Below are positions 1 to 6,016 of a stretch of DNA of 10,239 nt, piece by piece. Origin of the DNA: Treponema sp. Lineage in GTDB: Bacteria > Spirochaetota > Spirochaetia > Treponematales > Breznakiellaceae. The translations under genes and the position numbers were made by a program. The stretch is taken from positions 1 to 10,239 of the forward strand of contig JAITEW010000076.1 in NCBI GenBank assembly GCA_031281855.1, given 5' to 3'. Within the stretch, counting starts at the first letter, position 1. Each line of letters starts with the position of its first letter. The notes below the pieces were generated by a model. That model ran no database searches. It saw only the letters and a list, made by a program, of their open reading frames with translations, and was not told where the DNA came from.

Positions 1-15
1 ACAGGCAGCGTTCAT
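1..15 (-). CDS. Possible 5' end of a divergent gene (first five codons only)
   Basis: Read on the minus strand, an ATG at 15-13 is followed by four more sense codons (M-N-A-A-C) before the window ends. It is preceded by AAGGGGG (30-24), a strong Shine-Dalgarno match, with an 8-nt spacer of Ts and an A. The combination is good enough to suggest that a gene starts here and runs off the left edge, which would make 16-272 a divergent intergenic region. Five codons carry no functional information. The match could be chance in an A/T- and C-rich stretch, so this is a start-site call only. Confidence 0.33.
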
Positions 16-272
16 TAAAAAAACCCCCTTACAGCAGCTTATACCGGTTATCCTTACCGGATGAGTTTGTTCCAAAACTAACCGAGTTTTGGAACAAACT
101 TGAATGTATAAATGATACCACAGGATGTTATATAGATCAACTACATTTTTTCAAAATTTTACATATTTCTGTATGTTTCGCTAAAAACGGCGGTAGTAGC
201 TTGCTTAGACAAAAAACACTGATATGAGCAATTACAAGGGCAAAAACCGTACTGGTCAATAAACCCCCAGGC
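16..272. promoter_or_regulatory. AT-rich intergenic region, probable control region of the GRE operon
   Basis: This stretch is visibly more AT-rich than the coding DNA on its right and has no ORF beyond about a dozen codons. It holds a perfect 16-bp inverted repeat (64-100, listed separately), a smaller dyad CCGGT/ACCGG (44-48/56-60) and a short dyad ACATA/TATGT (161-165/172-176). Weak promoter-like pairs exist. On the minus strand, TTGGAA (75-70) is 17 nt from GATAAC (52-47). On the plus strand, TTTACA (158-163) is 18 nt from TAAAAA (182-187), and a lone TATAAA sits at 107-112. None is a convincing consensus sigma-70 promoter. No riboswitch was recognised. Confidence 0.45.
64..100. repeat. 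Perfect 16-bp inverted repeat with 5-nt spacer (operator or interspersed palindrome)
   Basis: AGTTTGTTCCAAAACT (64-79) and AGTTTTGGAACAAACT (85-100) are exact reverse complements separated by AACCG. Neither strand has a T-run after the stem and the stem is not GC-rich, so it does not look like a normal intrinsic terminator. It lies between a possible divergent start (15) and the GRE start (273), which suits a regulator binding site, for example for the XRE/cupin protein encoded two genes downstream. It could equally be a copy of a dispersed palindromic repeat or a structured leader element. No second copy was seen in this window. Confidence 0.6.
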
Positions 273-2294
273 GTGTATACTGTTCCTATGGGCAGTACCG
301 AAACAACCAGCCTGGAACAGCCTCATGTTTCAACGCGCTTTTATGAGATTGGCGAACCGTACCCGGGGGTCTTCTATGAGCGCCCCGAAAAGTGCAGGTC
401 CTATCGTTACGCCAGGGCATGGCGGCGGTTTCAGGAGCTTTCCCCTATGCCGGAATACGCAGGCGGAAGCCTCTACCCTTCAGGGAAAAAATACCCCGGA
501 GATTCGGCGGTTAAGCCGGATTTTTCCTTCAATTTCAGCGTTAACTGGGAAAAACTAAGGAACAAGTGGCAGCCTGGGGCTAGCGCCCTTGAAACGGAAA
601 TCAGCCTTGTTTCGTACCCCGTAGGGCCGCCCCACAACGTAGGCGGAGACGGGTATACCCACTCGATCCCCAGGTACGACCGGATTGTCCGGGAAGGGCT
701 TGAAAGCTACGAAAAACGGGTGCTGCTCCTTGAAGCAGGGGATCACCGCGAAGGGCTGCTTGAGATTCTTGAGGGAATAAAAATATACCGCTCCAGGAGC
801 CTCGAACTTCTGCGCGCTGTTCATGGTCCTGAAAAACTCATCGCCGCTCTTGAGCAGGTCCCTTTCAGGCCCGCCCGGAACCTGTACGAAGCTCTGGTAT
901 GCTGGAATTTTATTTACTACATTGACGGCTGCGACAATCCCGGCAGGCTTGACGCGGATCTGGAGGATTTTTACGACTCACAGGATTATACCGGGCTTCT
1001 GGCGGAATTTTTCCGCAATGTAGACTGCAATGACGGCTGGAGCGCCGCTATCGGGCCTAACTGCGGGGATCTTACCCTGCAATGCCTTAAAGCCGTCAAT
1101 GGGATGCGCCGGCCCAGCCTGGAGCTAAGGGTAACCGGGGAAACGCCGGACAGCGTCTGGGAAGCGGCGGCTGAAGCTCTCGCGTCAGGCTGCGGCCAGC
1201 CCGCTCTCTATAATGAAGACTTGTACCAGCAGGCCCTGGGCAGGCGTTTCCCGGAAATCCCGAAGGAAGATCTGTTCCGTTTCAACGGCGGCGGCTGTAC
1301 CGAAACCATGCTTGCAGGCATAAGCAACGTAGGTTCCCTGGACGCAGGCGTCAACGTCCTGGCCGTCTTCGAATCCTATATGCCCAGGGCCCTGGAAACA
1401 TCGGCTTCCTTTGAGGTTTTTTACCACGGGTTAATGGACAGCATAGCCGGGGTAATTCTGGAAACACTGGACAACGTCAGCGCGTACCAGAAGCGGCGGG
1501 CGGAATACCGCCCCAATCCCCTCAGAAGCCTGCTGGTTGACGACTGCATCGACAAGGGAAAGGATTTTAACGCCCAAGGCGCCAGGTACTCCTGGAGCGT
1601 AATCAACATAGCCGGGCTCGTTAATGTTATCGATTCCCTCCTGGCTGTCAGGCATTTGGTGTACGAAACCGGGAAATACAGCCCCAGGGCGTTTCTGGAC
1701 GGCCTGGCACAACAGGACCGCCTCTTTATTGCGGATCTCCGGAAGTGCCCCTGTTTCGGCGTGGACAACGCGGAGGCCGACAAACTGGCCGCGGACTGGG
1801 CAGAGAAAATTTTCGATGTTTTTGAAAGAAGAAAACCCTGGCTAGGCGGACAGTTCCTGCCTTCGTCAATCCAGTTCGCCACCTATGCCGATGCGGGCAA
1901 AAACATCGGCCCTACCCCTGACGGGCGGGAAGCCTTCTCCCCTCTGGCGGACTCCCTGGGAGCGGTGCACGGAAAGGATACGGCAGGCCCCACTGCCCTG
2001 CTTAACAGCGCTGCCAGGCTTCCGCTTTGGAAAGCCGCAGGCACGCCGGTCCTGAACCTGCGGCTCAGGAAGGAACTGGTACTTTCAGCCCTAAAACCCC
2101 TGGTCATGGGCTACTTCGGACAAGGGGGCATGCAGCTCCAGATTAGCTGCCTGTCCCGCGAGGATCTCCTGGACGCTATGGAACACCCTGAGAAGCACGA
2201 AAATCTCATTGTGCGCATAGGCGGTTATTCGGAGTATTTCAACAACCTTTCCCGGGAGCTGAAAGAGACCGTCCTTCAGCGTACCGAACACTAA
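273..2294 (+). CDS. Compact glycyl radical enzyme of unknown substrate (PFL-like superfamily, not PFL)
   Basis: 673-aa glycyl radical enzyme, presumably cytosolic and oxygen-sensitive. The active-site loop is GGGCTE, with thiyl Cys342 and Glu344. The C-terminal radical loop is VRIGGYSEYF, with the radical expected on Gly651, 22 residues from the end. Other GRE hallmarks are SGCGQPALYNED (305-316) and GPTPDGREAFSPLAD (546-560) followed by GPTALLNS (572-579). PFL has adjacent Cys-Cys at the active site. Here the Cys-x-Glu arrangement is that of dehydratase, C-N lyase and decarboxylase GREs such as glycerol dehydratase, CutC and HypD. Most such enzymes are about 780-860 aa, so the N-terminal half is compact, yet the alignable motifs are intact. 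The start is uncertain: GTG 273 has no clear ribosome site, ATG 288 is an alternative, and an in-frame stop lies at 225-227. First gene of an operon with the XRE/cupin and acyl-CoA synthetase genes. No activating enzyme is seen nearby. Confidence 0.88.
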   Translation: MYTVPMGSTETTSLEQPHVSTRFYEIGEPYPGVFYERPEKCRSYRYARAWRRFQELSPMPEYAGGSLYPSGKKYPGDSAVKPDFSFNFSVNWEKLRNKWQPGASALETEISLVSYPVGPPHNVGGDGYTHSIPRYDRIVREGLESYEKRVLLLEAGDHREGLLEILEGIKIYRSRSLELLRAVHGPEKLIAALEQVPFRPARNLYEALVCWNFIYYIDGCDNPGRLDADLEDFYDSQDYTGLLAEFFRNVDCNDGWSAAIGPNCGDLTLQCLKAVNGMRRPSLELRVTGETPDSVWEAAAEALASGCGQPALYNEDLYQQALGRRFPEIPKEDLFRFNGGGCTETMLAGISNVGSLDAGVNVLAVFESYMPRALETSASFEVFYHGLMDSIAGVILETLDNVSAYQKRRAEYRPNPLRSLLVDDCIDKGKDFNAQGARYSWSVINIAGLVNVIDSLLAVRHLVYETGKYSPRAFLDGLAQQDRLFIADLRKCPCFGVDNAEADKLAADWAEKIFDVFERRKPWLGGQFLPSSIQFATYADAGKNIGPTPDGREAFSPLADSLGAVHGKDTAGPTALLNSAARLPLWKAAGTPVLNLRLRKELVLSALKPLVMGYFGQGGMQLQISCLSREDLLDAMEHPEKHENLIVRIGGYSEYFNNLSRELKETVLQRTEH

Positions 2295-2305
2295 TAAGGA
2301 GCATC

Positions 2306-2902
2306 ATGGCAGCTAAACACACCCCTGGGGGGCGCATCGCGGAATTATGCAAAACCTACTCGGTTTCCCGGAAAACCCTGGCTGAACGGAGCGGGGTTTC
2401 CGAAGAACTTATCCGCCGTATCGAAGAGGAAGGCTACATTCCCGATCTCGCGCCGCTGGTAAAAATTTCCAGAGCTCTGGGCGTGCGCCTGGGGACCTTG
2501 CTGGACGATCACGAGGAACTCGGCCCGGTAATTACCAGGGCCGGAAACGCCGGCGCCGGGGCCCGGTTCATCACCGGCCTGCCCGGCGCGGGCCCGGGGG
2601 GGAAAGCCGCAGGGGACCACCAGGGCCTCAGTTTCCGCGCCCTGGCTGCGGATAAAAACGGCCGCCACATGGAACCCTTCATCGTGGACATTGAACCTGA
2701 CGCGGAACAGAACAAGTCCACTCACGAAGGGGAGGAGTTCATCCACGTCCTTTCAGGCAGCCTCGCGCTGGAATACGGATCTGAAACCAGCGTCCTTAAC
2801 GAAGGGGATTCGGTCTATTACGACTCCATCGTGCCCCACAGGGTCGTCTCGGCGGACGGCAAACCGGTGCGCATCCTCGCGGTTATCTACACGCCTGTGT
2901 AA
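2306..2902 (+). CDS. XRE-family transcriptional regulator with C-terminal cupin domain
   Basis: 198-aa two-domain regulator. Residues 9-66 form an XRE-type helix-turn-helix (RIAELCKTYSVSRKTLAERS, then GVSEELIRRIE and a PDLAPLVKISRALGV helix). Residues about 122-197 form a cupin_2 barrel with motif HEGEEFIHVLSG (His140, Glu144, His147) and a second-motif His178 in IVPHRV, consistent with metal or small-ligand binding. The linker at about 78-106 is unusually rich in Gly, Ala and Pro. AAGGAG (2296-2301) lies 4 nt before the ATG, and the gene begins 11 nt after the GRE stop, so the two are almost certainly co-transcribed. Proteins of this architecture typically repress or activate adjacent catabolic genes in response to a metabolite. 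The ligand here is unknown; the GRE product or the acid used by the downstream synthetase is an inference. Confidence 0.88.
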   Translation: MAAKHTPGGRIAELCKTYSVSRKTLAERSGVSEELIRRIEEEGYIPDLAPLVKISRALGVRLGTLLDDHEELGPVITRAGNAGAGARFITGLPGAGPGGKAAGDHQGLSFRALAADKNGRHMEPFIVDIEPDAEQNKSTHEGEEFIHVLSGSLALEYGSETSVLNEGDSVYYDSIVPHRVVSADGKPVRILAVIYTPV

Positions 2903-2918
2903 CAAAAGAGTTATTAAT

Positions 2919-4568
2919 ATGGAATACATCGAAAAAACCTTAGGCGAGGTGCTGCGGGAAACAGCGGAGCAGCAGCCGGATCATGAATTTCTGGTTTACG
3001 CCGACAGGGATCTGCGTTTTACCTACGCCGAATTCGACAGGCGCGTAGACGAGCTTGCGAAAGGCTTCCTCGCTATTGGTCTTAAAAAAGGGGACCATGT
3101 GGGGATCTGGGCCACTAACGTGCCGGACTGGAACACCGTCCTCTTCGCCTGCGCCAGGCTGGGCATCGTCTTTGTAACCGTCAACACAGGCTACAAATCC
3201 CATGAACTTGAATACGTCCTCGAACAGTCGGATATGGCGTGCCTCTGCGTTATCGACGGCTGGCGGGATTCGGACTACGTGTCCATGGTATACGACCTGG
3301 TGCCGGAACTCAAAACCGCGCCAAGGGGCCATCTTGAATCGACAAAATTCCCTTTTCTCAAAAGCGTGGTTTACGTGGGCCAGCAAAAACACCGGGGCAT
3401 GTATTCTTTCAATGAAGTCCTCCTTTTGGGCAAACACGGCAGCGGCCAGACGCTGAAGGAAATCGAAGCCTCTCTGGATACCAACGACGTGGTGAACATG
3501 CAGTACACCAGCGGAACCACAGGCTTCCCAAAAGGCGTCATGCTCACGCACAGGAACATCCTCAACAACGGCAAGGGCATTGGCGATAACATGCGCTTTA
3601 CGCGGGAGGACATCGTCTGCCTCCCGGTACCCCTGTTCCACTGCTTCGGCCTCGTGCTGGGCATGATGTCCATTCTTACCCACGGCTCCACAGCCGCCAT
3701 GGTGGAATGGTTCGACCCTCTCCTGGTGCTTGCTACGGTTCAGAAAGAAAAGGCCACAGCGGTTTACGGCGTGCCTACGATGTTCATAGCGGAACTCAAC
3801 CACCCTATGTTCAAAATGTTCGACCTGTCGAGCCTCCGTACCGGCATCATGGCAGGTTCCCCATGCCCTATAGAGACGATGAAGCAGGTCATCGATCTTA
3901 TGCACATGAAAGAAGTAACCATCTGCTACGGCCTTACGGAGGCTTCGCCGGTAACAACCCAGACCCATTACGACGACAGCCTTGAAGCCAAAGTGGAAAC
4001 CGTGGGCCGCGCCCTTCCGGGCGTGGAGGTAACCATCCGCAGCCCGGAAACCGGCGAAGAATGCCCCGACGGGGTCCACGGCGAATTCTGCAGCAGAGGC
4101 TATAACTCCATGAAAGGCTACTACAAGATGCCCGAAGCCACGGCCCAGTGCATTGACAAAGACGGCTGGGTCCATTCAGGGGACATAGGCGTCAGGGACA
4201 AAAAGGGCTACTTCCGGGTTACCGGCCGCATCAAGGACATGATCATCCGAGGGGGGGAAAACGTCTACCCCAAGGAAATCGAGGACTTCCTGTACACCAT
4301 GCCGGGGATCAAGGACGTGCAGGTCGTCGGCATTGCCAGCAAAAAATACGGCGAAGAAGTAGGCGCTTTCATCATCCTCCACCCCGGGGCGGCTATGACC
4401 GAAGAAGACGTGCGTGATTTTTGCCGGGGGCAGATCAGCCGCTTCAAAATCCCGAAGTACGTTTTTTTTGTTGACAGCTACCCCCTCACCCCGAGCGGGA
4501 AGATACAGAAGTACCTGCTGCGCGAAATAGGCGTGAAGAAAGTGGAAGAGCTGGGAATCGGGACATAA
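2919..4568 (+). CDS. AMP-binding acyl-CoA synthetase (ACSF2/FadD-like)
   Basis: 549-aa adenylate-forming enzyme, which would convert a carboxylate, ATP and CoA to acyl-CoA, AMP and PPi in the cytosol. All core motifs are present: the P-loop YTSGTTGFPKG (196-206), YGLTEASP (337-344), the adenylate-binding Asp422 in HSGD, the hinge region TGRIKDMIIRGGENVYPKEIE (435-455), and catalytic Lys528 in PLTPSGKIQK. Overall sequence resembles the medium/long-chain ACSF2-type family more than acetyl-CoA synthetase, but the substrate cannot be read from sequence. The ATG at 2919 is chosen because it starts the family-typical N-terminus (TLGEVLRETAEQQPDHEFLV). The frame stays open upstream to 2691, but that part overlaps the cupin gene. 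The ribosome site is weak (AAAAGAG, 2904-2910). The gene begins 16 nt after the regulator. It contains a G7 tract (4251-4257) and a T8 tract (4462-4469). Confidence 0.92.
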   Translation: MEYIEKTLGEVLRETAEQQPDHEFLVYADRDLRFTYAEFDRRVDELAKGFLAIGLKKGDHVGIWATNVPDWNTVLFACARLGIVFVTVNTGYKSHELEYVLEQSDMACLCVIDGWRDSDYVSMVYDLVPELKTAPRGHLESTKFPFLKSVVYVGQQKHRGMYSFNEVLLLGKHGSGQTLKEIEASLDTNDVVNMQYTSGTTGFPKGVMLTHRNILNNGKGIGDNMRFTREDIVCLPVPLFHCFGLVLGMMSILTHGSTAAMVEWFDPLLVLATVQKEKATAVYGVPTMFIAELNHPMFKMFDLSSLRTGIMAGSPCPIETMKQVIDLMHMKEVTICYGLTEASPVTTQTHYDDSLEAKVETVGRALPGVEVTIRSPETGEECPDGVHGEFCSRGYNSMKGYYKMPEATAQCIDKDGWVHSGDIGVRDKKGYFRVTGRIKDMIIRGGENVYPKEIEDFLYTMPGIKDVQVVGIASKKYGEEVGAFIILHPGAAMTEEDVRDFCRGQISRFKIPKYVFFVDSYPLTPSGKIQKYLLREIGVKKVEELGIGT

Positions 4569-4583
4569 GGGAAACCATTTAAG

Positions 4584-4603
4584 GCAGCCGGGTTACAGGC
4601 TGC
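4584..4603. terminator. Weak GC-rich hairpin between convergent operons
   Basis: GCAGCC (4584-4589) pairs with GGCTGC (4598-4603) across an 8-nt loop that includes the stop codon of the minus-strand gene. Its position between two convergent stop codons (4568 and 4593) suits a bidirectional terminator. The stem is only 6 bp and neither strand has a real U-run after it (the minus strand continues CTTAAATGG), so termination is inferred mainly from location. Confidence 0.25.
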
Positions 4604-5339
4604 GCGCCAGTACCCGTTCACGATAGGCGGCGCCTATACGGTTGAGGGTTTCCGCCGTTGTTTCCCCCGGCCTGCGCTGCTGGTTCAGATCAATGGTGAA
4701 CTGGTTCATGGAAAAGTGGCGGTACAGGAAAAGCTCCGACCGGCGCTTCGGGAAAGACTTGTACAGGCTTCGCAGGCAGCCGGTGTAACGCTCAAAGACA
4801 CCGCCTTTTTTCATTTCCGAATAGCCGATGATCCACACCGGTACGGGCGCGAGGCTGCGGTGGAACGCGAACAGGAGCTCCGCCATAACCCGCTGGGACT
4901 CCTCCACGGCGGCCTGTACCTGCTTTCCCCCCAGGCGGCAGAGTTCTGCGAGTTCGGCTGTCCTGGGAGTGTGGACAGGGGTCTTATTGAGGATAAGAAC
5001 GTTTTCGCGAAAGTCTATGCCCATTTCAGGGTTATCCCGGAAAAACTTTTCGGCTATTTTCCCTGAAGGGCCCACCAGATAGCGGCGGTTTTCCGCCGCC
5101 TGTTCCCGGCGGCCGGGGTTGTCGGCAGCGAGGATAAGTTTGATACTGCTGTCCCGCGTTACTTCGTCCAGGGCTTCATTGTAAACCGCCGGGGTTTCCA
5201 CTTTGTAAGAAGGGCCGGAACGGCTGTCTACCAGCTTTTGCTGATACGCCCCCAGATTAGGGACCATGCTTAGGCGTTCCACAAGGGAGCGGTACTGTTC
5301 CCTGGCGGCGGAAAAGGCCTGCCAGGCTTTTTTGGTCAT
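4593..5339 (-). CDS. Divergent uracil-DNA glycosylase superfamily protein
   Basis: 248-aa protein. Residues 66-100 (IKLILAADNPGRREQ, then RRYLVGPSGKIAEKFF) match the UDG-superfamily pattern of a strand ending in a PG motif followed by a Y/F-LVG-x-x-G loop. DNPG (73-76) resembles the NPG water-activating motif of MUG/SMUG enzymes. NVLILNKTPVHTP (113-125) fits the next core strand, and RHFSMNQF (207-214) could replace the HPSxxN DNA-intercalation motif. It lacks the Cys ligands of family 4 iron-sulfur UDGs. A role in removing uracil or another damaged base is inferred; activity is not assured because both motifs are divergent. Its ATG overlaps the TGA of tenI (ATGA) and AGGGAAAGGG lies just upstream, so translation is probably coupled. 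Functionally it is unrelated to the thiamine genes before it. Last gene of the minus-strand operon. Confidence 0.62.
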   Translation of the reverse strand: MTKKAWQAFSAAREQYRSLVERLSMVPNLGAYQQKLVDSRSGPSYKVETPAVYNEALDEVTRDSSIKLILAADNPGRREQAAENRRYLVGPSGKIAEKFFRDNPEMGIDFRENVLILNKTPVHTPRTAELAELCRLGGKQVQAAVEESQRVMAELLFAFHRSLAPVPVWIIGYSEMKKGGVFERYTGCLRSLYKSFPKRRSELFLYRHFSMNQFTIDLNQQRRPGETTAETLNRIGAAYRERVLARSL

Positions 5340-5986
5340 AACGCGGCCCTTTCCCTGGTTCCAAGCCTGGAGCGCAATTCCGCGACAACAGCGGCAGGGT
5401 CAGGACTCTGCATCAGGCTTGACATAATGCAGGCCCCGGCGGCCCCGGTTTTGGCAGCAGCGCTTATCGTATGTTCCGAAACGCCTCCGATAGCGTACAC
5501 CGGGACCCGGACCGCCCGGCAGACTCCGGCGAGGAATTCCGGCCCCCTGGGGTCAAGGCCCTGCTTGCAGTCTGTAGCGAACACATGGCCAGCGATTACC
5601 CAGGACGCGCCTTGTTCCTGCGCTTTCAGGGCTTCTTCAACAGAATGAACTGAAACGCCGAAGCTGAGGCCCTGTTTTTTGAGCACCGAACCCCCTGCGG
5701 GATCGGATAAAACGGATCTGAAACCGTCCCAAGGGAGATGCAAACACCGGGAACCGGTACTGAACGCGGCGTTTATAAACGTATGGGGGATAAACCTTAC
5801 ACACCGGCCTGCGCACAACGCCGACACATCCCGCGCAAGGGCTTCGTATTCCCCAGGAACGAGATCCTTTTCCCGCAGAATAAGGGCGTCAATTCCGGAA
5901 GCGGCGATCTTTTCAATCCTGGGAATAAAACCGTCCGGGCCTTCCCTGCAAAGCAGGCGGTTTGAAACCGCTATCAACCCGAACAC
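5336..5986 (-). CDS. tenI: TenI-type thiazole tautomerase (ThiE/TenI family)
   Basis: 216-aa TIM-barrel protein of the ThiE/TenI family. GHVFATDCKQGLDPRG (133-148) closely matches the B. subtilis TenI segment GHVFETDCKKGLEGRG. His134 corresponds to TenI His122, the catalytic residue of thiazole tautomerase. The true ThiE Mg/pyrophosphate signatures (IND after strand 3, and HLGQ-x-D) are missing; the equivalents read PHTFINAAFS (67-76) and LHLPWDG (82-88). Shared family features are LREKD (37-41), FGVSVHSVEEA (109-119) and AIGGVS (165-170). It should isomerise the ThiG product to the aromatic carboxythiazole phosphate. The start is GTG 5986 with GGAAGGG 8 nt upstream. The gene follows thiH by 30 bp. 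Automatic annotation would probably say thiamine-phosphate synthase (thiE). A moonlighting or divergent ThiE activity cannot be excluded but is less likely. Confidence 0.82.
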   Translation of the reverse strand: MFGLIAVSNRLLCREGPDGFIPRIEKIAASGIDALILREKDLVPGEYEALARDVSALCAGRCVRFIPHTFINAAFSTGSRCLHLPWDGFRSVLSDPAGGSVLKKQGLSFGVSVHSVEEALKAQEQGASWVIAGHVFATDCKQGLDPRGPEFLAGVCRAVRVPVYAIGGVSEHTISAAAKTGAAGACIMSSLMQSPDPAAVVAELRSRLGTRERAAL

Positions 5987-6016
5987 GAGCGCTTCCCTTC
6001 CGCGTTACACACAGGG

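Noticed and set aside
64..100. Palindrome as an intrinsic terminator
   Set aside because: There is no U-run on either strand and the stem is AT-rich at its ends; an operator or repeat is preferred.
224..262. 12-codon leader peptide (ATG 224 to TAA 262) before the GRE gene
   Set aside because: It has no ribosome site, no run of a regulatory amino acid and no attenuator hairpin following it.
1421..1882. 153-codon minus-strand frame inside the GRE gene
   Set aside because: It overlaps conserved GRE sequence and has a low-complexity Ser/Arg/Leu-rich product without domains.
273..2294. Calling the GRE pyruvate formate-lyase
   Set aside because: PFL uses adjacent cysteines; here the loop is GCTE with a single Cys and a Glu, as in dehydratase/lyase-type GREs.
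2691..2918. Upstream extension of the acyl-CoA synthetase frame to an ATG at 2691
   Set aside because: It overlaps the cupin domain, the extra residues do not resemble the family, and ATG 2919 gives the usual N-terminus.
2940..4175. Long 411-codon open frame on the minus strand opposite the acyl-CoA synthetase
   Set aside because: The synthetase has every family motif in its frame. The antisense product is His/Arg/Val-rich with no recognisable domain and is a codon-bias shadow.
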